Of a DNA stretch of 11,288 nucleotides, positions 5,823 through 11,288 are shown in pieces. Position 1 is the first letter of the stretch; each line of letters starts with the position of its first letter. Source of the DNA: Candidatus Subteraquimicrobium carltonvillense (GTDB taxonomy: Bacteria; Actinomycetota; Aquicultoria; Subteraquimicrobiales; Subteraquimicrobiaceae); assembly GCA_002339355.1 (NCBI GenBank), contig DDKQ01000075.1:1-11288 (forward strand), read 5' to 3'. A program made the position numbers and the translations under genes. The notes under the pieces are model-generated. The model did not search any database, had not been told where the DNA came from, and was given only the letters and a program-made list of their open reading frames with translations.

Positions 5823-6334
5823 TTTCGTCTTGCAAGGATGCTGTTAAAGGCCAAATAGAAAAAATAGCTATGGGTGTCAAAAATGCCAAAATTTTAGATA
5901 TTGGCTGTGGAGACGGCGAATATACCTCTTTGTTTTGTAAAAATGGAAATGAAGTTATAGGTTTGGATCTTAAGAATTATGTCAAACCAGAATATAAAAA
6001 ATTTGAATTCGTTAAAGGAAATGCTAAAGATTTACCTTTCCCGAATGAGAGTTTTGATTTAGTGATCTCTTTTGATGTTATAGAACATGTAGAAGACGAC
6101 GAAGCTTTTTTGGCTGAAGCATATAGAGTGGTTAAAAAGAGAGGTAGAATCCTCTTAGAAACGCCTAACCGTGAAAGATTGAGTCATAAACTCATAAAAC
6201 TGGTTGGTAAGCCAGCCCAATACCCTCTCGTACTTGGAGATGATTGTATTCACATCAGAGAGTACACAAAAGAAGAGTTAGAAGACCGATTTCAGAAAGC
6301 AGGCTTTAAGGATATATATATCCAACATGGGTAG
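5819..6334 (+). CDS. Class I SAM-dependent methyltransferase, truncated by a frameshift
   Basis: As written this is a 171-residue Rossmann-fold methyltransferase. Motif I is ILDIGCGDG at residues 25-33, the acidic residue ending strand two is D50 (VIGLDL), and LVISFDVIEHVEDDEAFLAE (81-100) marks strand four and helix D. DLPFPNESFD is typical of the Methyltransf_11 group. The frame ends at TAG 6332-6334 soon after FQKAGFKDIYIQHG, earlier than relatives, which continue with another hydrophobic strand. The missing C-terminus is present in the next frame (6331-6429). I prefer ATG 5819, which overlaps the upstream stop as ATGA; ATG 5789, ten codons earlier, is possible. A substrate in the glycan pathway is inferred from the neighbours. 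Confidence 0.82.
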   Translation: MISSCKDAVKGQIEKIAMGVKNAKILDIGCGDGEYTSLFCKNGNEVIGLDLKNYVKPEYKKFEFVKGNAKDLPFPNESFDLVISFDVIEHVEDDEAFLAEAYRVVKKRGRILLETPNRERLSHKLIKLVGKPAQYPLVLGDDCIHIREYTKEELEDRFQKAGFKDIYIQHG

Positions 6335-6429
6335 GATTGCGATTGAAAATCATAGATAGTGGGTTAACGAGATTTCCAAAGGTATTAACCCCGATGGCGC
6401 AATGCTGGTTTGTTGAGGCGGTGAAATGA
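6331..6429 (+). pseudogene. Out-of-frame C-terminal part of the methyltransferase at 5819
   Basis: In the +1 reading frame the bases give VGLRLKIIDSGLTRF, then PKVLTPMAQCWFVEAVK, then stop TGA 6427-6429. This has the hydrophobic ending with CWFVEA that is expected for this methyltransferase group. Adding one G to the GGG run at 6329-6331 would join HG to VGLRLK and give about 203 residues. The TGA forms an ATGA overlap with the next gene, the same junction style as elsewhere in the operon, which supports this being the original gene end. It could be a real mutation, an assembly or sequencing error, or less likely programmed frameshifting. Confidence 0.72.
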
Positions 6430-7424
6430 ACGATCTAAAATTTAGTATTTGCATACCAACTTATAACGGTGCCTTTTGGATTAAAGAAACTTTACAAAGT
6501 ATCCTTTCTCAGAGTTTTCAGAATTATGACATCACTATTTCCGATGATAACTCCATAGATAATACATTAGAAATAATAAAGAGTTTTTATGATAAAAGGA
6601 TTAAGATTTTTAAGAATGAGAAAAATTTGGGCTATGGTAAAAACCTTCAAGTTTTGAAAAGATTGGCGAGTGGAGATATTCTTTTTTTAATGGGCCAGGA
6701 TGATATTCTTCTCAAGGATGCTCTTTTGAAAACTTATAATGCATTTTTGTTGGGCGCAGAAATCGGGGCAGTAACAAGGCCTTATTATTGGTTTAGCGAG
6801 GATGTAAGAAAGCCTGTAAGGGCCGTAAAACCCTATAATGGTAATGAAGACTCGATAATTTCAATTTTTGATGGTGAGAGAGAAGTCAAAAAGATTTTTG
6901 AGTCTGCTGGACAACTATCGGGTTTGGCTTATAGAAGAGAATATATTGACATTGATTTTCATGAAGACACTTTCCCTGCCCATATTTATCCATTTGCTTC
7001 TATCGCTAAAAAACACAAGATAGTTTTTCTTAAGGATTATACAGTCGCGGTTCGTATACCTTCAAGCCAAACGAGATTTAAGTCTAGCATTTATGATATC
7101 TCCCCTACAGAGAGCTGGGTTAAAATGTTTAGAAGCGTTTACGAAGAAGATAAATATAAAAAAATTAGGGAGATCGGCATGGAACAGGTTAGCACTAATT
7201 TTCTAGGTTTAATTCAATTGAAAACTCACAGCACTCTAAAAAATCTACTTAGAGAGATTTTAATTTTACTTAGACTCCGGCCAAATAATCTTTTAAACGT
7301 AAGATTTTGGTTTTTCTCCTTGGGAGCGATACTTATACCTAGAGCAACATTGAGATGGTTGGCAGATAATTATAAAAGAAAAATTCTTTCAAGAAGATTA
7401 AAAAACACCCCTATCAAAATCTAG
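6426..7424 (+). CDS. Family 2 glycosyltransferase
   Basis: A 332-residue GT-A enzyme. LKFSICIPTYNGAFWIKETL and ISDDNSIDNTLEII are the nucleotide-binding half. The metal site reads GQDD at residues 90-93 (LFLMGQDDIL), a frequent GT2 variant of DXD in which only the last two acids are kept. The C-terminal third is basic, with a hydrophobic stretch LNVRFWFFSLGAILIP near 294-309 that may be monotopic or a weak membrane helix. ATG 6426 overlaps the restored methyltransferase stop as ATGA, and GAGG at 6415-6418 gives a good ribosome binding site seven bases upstream. The gene is AT-rich. It is followed after 14 bases by another methyltransferase. The sugar and acceptor are unknown. Confidence 0.86.
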   Translation: MNDLKFSICIPTYNGAFWIKETLQSILSQSFQNYDITISDDNSIDNTLEIIKSFYDKRIKIFKNEKNLGYGKNLQVLKRLASGDILFLMGQDDILLKDALLKTYNAFLLGAEIGAVTRPYYWFSEDVRKPVRAVKPYNGNEDSIISIFDGEREVKKIFESAGQLSGLAYRREYIDIDFHEDTFPAHIYPFASIAKKHKIVFLKDYTVAVRIPSSQTRFKSSIYDISPTESWVKMFRSVYEEDKYKKIREIGMEQVSTNFLGLIQLKTHSTLKNLLREILILLRLRPNNLLNVRFWFFSLGAILIPRATLRWLADNYKRKILSRRLKNTPIKI

Positions 7425-7438
7425 AGCAGGGTGGAAAT

Positions 7439-8128
7439 ATGGAAAGATTGATCGAAAAGCTATACCACAATAAACTAGTAGGCCTCCTTTTTCACACCTC
7501 AGTTTATTGTTTGAAAAGAGAGCTAAGGGATTGTCATTCTGTATTGGACCTGGGCTGTGGACCTGACTCTCCTATCAAATATTGCAATGTTTCTTATAGT
7601 ATTGGCGTTGACGCTTTTGAGCCTTACATCGAGGCTAGTAAAGATAAAAAAGTCCACAATGAATATGTACTAGCTGATATCACTGATTTAAGTTTTGAAC
7701 CTGATTCATTTGATGCCGTTGTTTTAATTGAAGTCTTAGAACATCTGGCTAAAGAGGAAGGAAGAGCGCTCTTGGAAAAAGTCGAAAATTGGGCTAAGAA
7801 GAAAATTGTCATTACCATGCCGAATGGCTATTTGCCCCAGAGTGAAACGAGTGGGAATCCCTATCAAGTTCATCGCTCAGGATGGACCATTGAAGAGGTG
7901 AAAAATCGTGGATATAAGGTCTATGGAATGGCGGGATGGAAGTTTTTAAGGCGAGAAAAAATTATTAATGGGTCACAGGAGAGTGTATTTTCCACTATAA
8001 GATTTCGCCCTCGACTTTTTTGGTTGATAGTTTCTGAACTCACGCAGGCGATAACTTATTATTTTCCGAAAATTGCATTTGAAGAATTTTATGTGAAAAG
8101 AAAAAGGGGAAACGAAAAGAGAATGTAG
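7439..8128 (+). CDS. Class I SAM-dependent methyltransferase
   Basis: A 229-residue Rossmann-fold methyltransferase. Motif I is VLDLGCG at 35-41 (followed by PDSP), the strand-two acid is D58 (SIGVDAF), LADITDLSF gives the adenine-contact region, and VVLIEVLEHL at 94-103 is motif IV. The chain continues through IVITMPNGYLPQ and a YQVHRSGWTIEEVK segment before a hydrophobic, basic C-terminus (RPRLFWLIVSELTQAITYYF) that could associate with the membrane. ATG 7439 follows the sequence GGGTGGA. The gap after the previous gene is 14 bases, so it is probably in the same transcript. It most likely methylates a sugar hydroxyl or a chain end, inferred only from context. Its sequence differs clearly from the other two methyltransferases, so it is not a recent duplicate. 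Confidence 0.84.
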   Translation: MERLIEKLYHNKLVGLLFHTSVYCLKRELRDCHSVLDLGCGPDSPIKYCNVSYSIGVDAFEPYIEASKDKKVHNEYVLADITDLSFEPDSFDAVVLIEVLEHLAKEEGRALLEKVENWAKKKIVITMPNGYLPQSETSGNPYQVHRSGWTIEEVKNRGYKVYGMAGWKFLRREKIINGSQESVFSTIRFRPRLFWLIVSELTQAITYYFPKIAFEEFYVKRKRGNEKRM

Positions 8129-8221
8129 TTAAAGATGATTGATAAACTGGTGGAGATCAGAATTACATGACCAACGTTTGGACGAGTTTAATAGTTAAAG
8201 CAAAGCTAATTTGTTGGGTTT

Positions 8222-8881
8222 ATGGGTATGTTTAAAATCGAAGAAAACTTTAGACATAACAAAGAAAAGTATGGAGGGTATAGTGGTGAGATTTTTTCTT
8301 TAGTACCACCTGGAACACGAGTGTTAGACGTGGGCTGTTCAACAGGAACTTTAGCCCGAATCCTGGTTGAGAATAAAAGATGTCGAGTGGTAGGTATTGA
8401 TATAGATGAGAACTCCTTAAAAGAGGCATCGCGTCATTGTGATAAGGTTTTCAGATGTGACTTGGATGATTTAGCAAAATTCAATACGATTCTTGCAGGA
8501 GAATTGTTTGATGCAGTAGCTTTAGGGGATGTATTAGAGCATTTAAAATGTCCTGGCGTATTCTTGTACACACTGAGGCGGTATCTAGAGAACGACGGAA
8601 TTGTTATAGCTTCTATCCCAAACGCTGCATTTATATCTCTGCGCATTAAATTCCTATGCGGTGATTTTTCGTATGATAAAGAAGGAGGACTTATGGATGA
8701 AGACCATTTGAGGTTTTTTAGTTTTAAAACCGCAAAACTTCTTTTTGAAGAAGTAGGTTATAGAGTGAAAAAGCTATACGGAGTAAGTATCGTTAGAAAA
8801 AGGTTTTGGTTCTTAAAGCCACTAGCTAAAGTATTCCCGTCTTTATTTGCACTACATATAATTATCGTTGCTCAAAAATAA
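8222..8881 (+). CDS. Class I SAM-dependent methyltransferase (Methyltransf_23-like)
   Basis: A 219-residue methyltransferase. VLDVGCSTG at 34-42 is motif I, with Ser in place of the usual second Gly-region residue; D60 ends strand two (VVGIDID); FDAVALGDVLEHL (96-108) is motif IV; and IVIASIPNAAFISLR (127-141) follows. The DEDHLRFFSFKTAKLLFEEVGY segment is characteristic of small methyltransferases in surface-polysaccharide clusters. ATG 8222 or ATG 8228 could start it; a stop lies five codons upstream and no clear Shine-Dalgarno sequence is visible. It is separated from the previous gene by 93 bases, the largest gap in the right-hand cluster, with no recognisable gene or terminator in it. 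Methylation of a glycan is inferred. Confidence 0.83.
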   Translation: MGMFKIEENFRHNKEKYGGYSGEIFSLVPPGTRVLDVGCSTGTLARILVENKRCRVVGIDIDENSLKEASRHCDKVFRCDLDDLAKFNTILAGELFDAVALGDVLEHLKCPGVFLYTLRRYLENDGIVIASIPNAAFISLRIKFLCGDFSYDKEGGLMDEDHLRFFSFKTAKLLFEEVGYRVKKLYGVSIVRKRFWFLKPLAKVFPSLFALHIIIVAQK

Positions 8882-8902
8882 GAAAAGCTATTGGTGCTCA
8901 AA

Positions 8903-10051
8903 ATGAGAAAAGTACTTTTCATATACTTTAGGTATCCACTTTATCCTGGTGGTTTCTACTTTCAAGAATTTTTGAATAAGCTTGCCGGGCGAGTAAGACA
9001 GATATATTTAATTGCTATTTACTATCCTCCTAAGAGCATTTTCAAAAAACCAGCGAATCTTAGAATTTCTTGGGTTCCATCATTCGATATAAGATTTGTT
9101 GAAGATGCATTTTTTATGTTAGCTGCATTACTTAGAGTGGTGTTTACGAGGGATCTGCATAAAGTGGATTTAGTTAACACAATTGGTCCCAGAGGTCTTT
9201 TAGCAGGCTGGTACCTGAAAAAAGTCTATGGAATTCCTATTGTTTGTACAATTGAAATGCTTAATGAAAAAGGTTCTTTGGTGAATAACATTTACTACGA
9301 GGTCGTTCGTTTCTTAATGAAAAAAGTGCCCGTCGACAAATTTATCTGCTGGTCAAACTACTATTGGGAAAAACATCTGAAACAGTGGGGAATTCCTAAG
9401 GAGAAGGTAGCAATTATTCCAGGTGGGGTTGATACTGAAATCTATAACCCTGCGGTTGATGGAGATGACATAAAAGAAAAATACGCGCCTAATTGTCCAT
9501 TAATCGTTTTTGCCAAGCCTTTATACTACCCTAACGTAGAATCAGCCAAAATCTTAGTTCAAGGTGTAGCTCTATTGAAACGAAGAATTAAGATAAAACT
9601 AATAATCGGCTCAGGAAAATACAAAAGAGAAATCCAGAACCTAGCTAGAGACCTTAGCATTGATGATTGTGTTGAATTTATGCCGCCAACTCCATTTACA
9701 CAAATTCCAAAATATATTGCTGCAGCAGATTTGATTGTTTTGCCTTTCACTTATGCAGCTACCACTTCAAGATATCTTCTTGAGGTAATGGCTATGGGCA
9801 AGCCAATTATCACCACTAAGGTAGGAGAGATACAGTATATTTGTGAAAATGGTAAACAGGCACTTATAGTGGAACCGATAAAGGAAAAACTTGCAGAGGC
9901 TGTAGAGCGAGTTCTTATCGATCAAGACTTGGCGGCATCACTGGGCCATAATGCGGTTACTTTAGTTAACCAAAAATACGCTCTGTCTATAATTGTAAAT
10001 AGAACTATCGAGCTATACAACGAAGTGCTCTCGTCGGTGAATAAAAAATGA
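8903..10051 (+). CDS. Family 4-type glycosyltransferase with degenerate donor-site motif
   Basis: A 382-residue GT-B protein. The N-terminal domain has LYPGGFYFQEFLNKLA and LVNTIGPRGLLAGWYLKKVYG; the linker IIPGGVDTEIYNP near 171-183 is typical of GT4. In the donor domain the usual GR...K phosphate-binding element reads FAKPLYYPN (203-211). The EX7E signature keeps only the second Glu (E294, in RYLLEVMAMGKPIITT), with Ala at the first position (A286). Related GT4 enzymes with a TSRYLLEVMA-type segment do exist, so it may still be active, perhaps with a different donor. I prefer ATG 8903 over the in-frame TTG 8891. The gap before it is 21 bases, and its stop overlaps the next ATG as ATGA. Confidence 0.84.
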   Translation: MRKVLFIYFRYPLYPGGFYFQEFLNKLAGRVRQIYLIAIYYPPKSIFKKPANLRISWVPSFDIRFVEDAFFMLAALLRVVFTRDLHKVDLVNTIGPRGLLAGWYLKKVYGIPIVCTIEMLNEKGSLVNNIYYEVVRFLMKKVPVDKFICWSNYYWEKHLKQWGIPKEKVAIIPGGVDTEIYNPAVDGDDIKEKYAPNCPLIVFAKPLYYPNVESAKILVQGVALLKRRIKIKLIIGSGKYKREIQNLARDLSIDDCVEFMPPTPFTQIPKYIAAADLIVLPFTYAATTSRYLLEVMAMGKPIITTKVGEIQYICENGKQALIVEPIKEKLAEAVERVLIDQDLAASLGHNAVTLVNQKYALSIIVNRTIELYNEVLSSVNKK

Positions 10052-11288
10052 GGAACAAAATTTTGGTAGTTGCATTTTATCTCCTTGTTTCTTTATTCTT
10101 CTTCCGCGGAATTCTTACCTCGCCAGGGTTAATCATTGGTGGCGACTGGGGTTTGCCTGAAACTTCAAGCCAGATGCGTGTTTATGCTACCCAAGGATTA
10201 TCACTTTGGCGCTATACTGAGTCTTTATTTGGTGCCCAAGGCACTAACTTAAATGATTATCCCTTTCGTTCACTTGTCGGCTTGCTACCAACTATAGGAA
10301 TAAATGGTGAAATATTCACTAGATTCTTATTGATATTTTTATTTACATTAGCAGGCTTTTCAATGTACTCTTACTGCCGCTTCTTAAAACTTAATGAGCT
10401 CCCATCAATTTTAGGTGGTTTCTTCTTTATCACCACTCCTCTTTTTTTTAACTATGCAATAATGGGATGGCAACTTGTACTTTTATCTCTTGTTTTACTG
10501 CCTTTTGCCCTTATAACATTTACAAAATCGATAAAGGAGCAAAAAGTTAGCTATACCTTAATAACAGGATTGCTATTTTGGCTTGCTGCAATGCAATCGC
10601 AATCCTTAGTTTGGTATCCACTTATTTTTATTTTACTTTCGCTTTTCATAGCTAATTCCAGGAAAGAAATTATATGGGCTGTAAAATCATTAACCATTAT
10701 TTCTTTAATTTTCTTTTTAATGAATATATCATGGCTGATTCCTTCGTTGCTTTATCTTAGCCCAGTGATTAGCCAGGCTGTTTCGCCATCCGATCCCAGT
10801 CTTCTCTTTACAATTCAACCAACTGCCATTAATTTCTTGCGCCTTTGGGGAAGTAACTTTAATAGTCCTTTTGAGTTGTCTTCCCCTTTTTCCTTACAAA
10901 TTATTTCTTTAGTATTGCCTCTTGCGGCTTATTCTTCTTTAATCCTTAGACCTAAGGAAAGGAATGTTGGATTTTTCGTACTATTACCATTTTTGCCTGT
11001 GGTCTTTTACCTTGCTAGAGAAATATTTTTCAATATCCCCTTTTCAAATGTAATAAGAGACTGGAAACGGTTTTCAATTTTTAGTGCCTTGTCTTACTCA
11101 GTGCTCATCGCCATGACGATTGATGCATTGATTCGCAGGGAAGATAAGTTATCATTTAATACATTTAAATTAAGTAGATACAAAAATAATATTGGGTATA
11201 TTTTAGTGATTTTAATCGTACTAAATTCCTATCCATTTTGGGCGGGAGAGTTTTATAGTGAGCCTAAGTATGGTTATGATATAAGGTT
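10048..11288 (+). CDS. Multi-pass membrane protein, GT-C/YfhO-like, 3' end outside window
   Basis: The frame from ATG 10048 is open for 413 codons to the window edge. The first membrane helix spans about residues 4-24, followed by a loop with GLIIGGDWGLPETSSQM and its acidic residue D33, the position where GT-C enzymes carry their catalytic acid. Further hydrophobic segments lie at roughly 91-110, 121-158, 166-178, 189-201, 208-233, 283-300, 308-324, 345-360 and 383-398. FSNVIRDWKRFSIF near 332-345 resembles the R-x-P/W-x-R/K-F segment of large YfhO-like membrane proteins. The likely role is transfer from a lipid-linked sugar on the outer face of the membrane, or glycan export or assembly. 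The start overlaps the previous stop as ATGA, so it belongs to the operon. Membrane topology is clear; enzymatic function is inference. Confidence 0.78.
   Translation, partial: MRNKILVVAFYLLVSLFFFRGILTSPGLIIGGDWGLPETSSQMRVYATQGLSLWRYTESLFGAQGTNLNDYPFRSLVGLLPTIGINGEIFTRFLLIFLFTLAGFSMYSYCRFLKLNELPSILGGFFFITTPLFFNYAIMGWQLVLLSLVLLPFALITFTKSIKEQKVSYTLITGLLFWLAAMQSQSLVWYPLIFILLSLFIANSRKEIIWAVKSLTIISLIFFLMNISWLIPSLLYLSPVISQAVSPSDPSLLFTIQPTAINFLRLWGSNFNSPFELSSPFSLQIISLVLPLAAYSSLILRPKERNVGFFVLLPFLPVVFYLAREIFFNIPFSNVIRDWKRFSIFSALSYSVLIAMTIDALIRREDKLSFNTFKLSRYKNNIGYILVILIVLNSYPFWAGEFYSEPKYGYDIR

Noticed and set aside
6325..6340. Programmed ribosomal frameshift in the methyltransferase
   Set aside because: The site lacks a classic A-AAA-AAG-type slippery heptamer and no strong stimulatory stem is evident; a mutation or sequence error is simpler.
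8129..8221. Small gene or promoter in the 93-base gap
   Set aside because: Only very short frames (9-11 codons) occur, and no convincing -35/-10 pair with correct spacing or terminator hairpin could be identified.

Overview
The window is an accessory surface-glycan region. All supported protein-coding genes are on the + strand: five cytoplasmic-type glycosyltransferases (three GT2, two GT4), three class I SAM-dependent methyltransferases (one frameshifted as written), one B12-binding-domain radical SAM protein, and a multi-pass membrane protein cut by the right edge. The left edge holds a HEPN/HepT-like toxin-type gene. No tRNA, rRNA, CRISPR array or complete insertion sequence was seen. Base composition is moderately AT-rich. 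The dispersed repeats, and the pairing of radical SAM genes with glycosyltransferases, suit an uncultured bacterium of the candidate-phylum type (Omnitrophota-like lineages come to mind). That taxonomic guess is weak and is inference only.

Layout. Positions 1-402 encode the HepT-like protein, probably missing its N-terminus. Positions 426-1394 encode a membrane-anchored GT2. Positions 1395-1775 lack an intact gene and are packed with small repeats: two heptanucleotide arrays, two copies of a short repeat that reads SERSEES or SEES, and a short repeat that reads PELVEG inside the remnant of a GIY-YIG nuclease gene. Positions 1776-3341 encode the radical SAM protein, whose reading frame has absorbed further heptanucleotide arrays. 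Positions 3342-3669 hold a fragment resembling the start of an MNT-type nucleotidyltransferase.

From 3670 to the right edge the genes are tightly packed: GT2, GT4 (13-base overlap), methyltransferase (ATGA overlap), GT2 (ATGA overlap once a frameshift is allowed for), methyltransferase (14-base gap), methyltransferase (93-base gap), GT4 (21-base gap), and a membrane protein (ATGA overlap). This looks like one operon or two.

How the genes may work together (inference). The GT2 and GT4 enzymes would extend a lipid-linked glycan at the inner face of the membrane. The methyltransferases would methylate sugars or cap the chain. The membrane protein, which resembles lipid-sugar-dependent GT-C enzymes, would act on the outer face. 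The radical SAM protein could modify the lipid carrier or a sugar, but its substrate cannot be read from the sequence.

The most notable points are the concentration of differing seven-base tandem arrays within about 0.9 kb (some translated inside the radical SAM enzyme), the single-base frameshift in the methyltransferase at 5819, and two gene relics.
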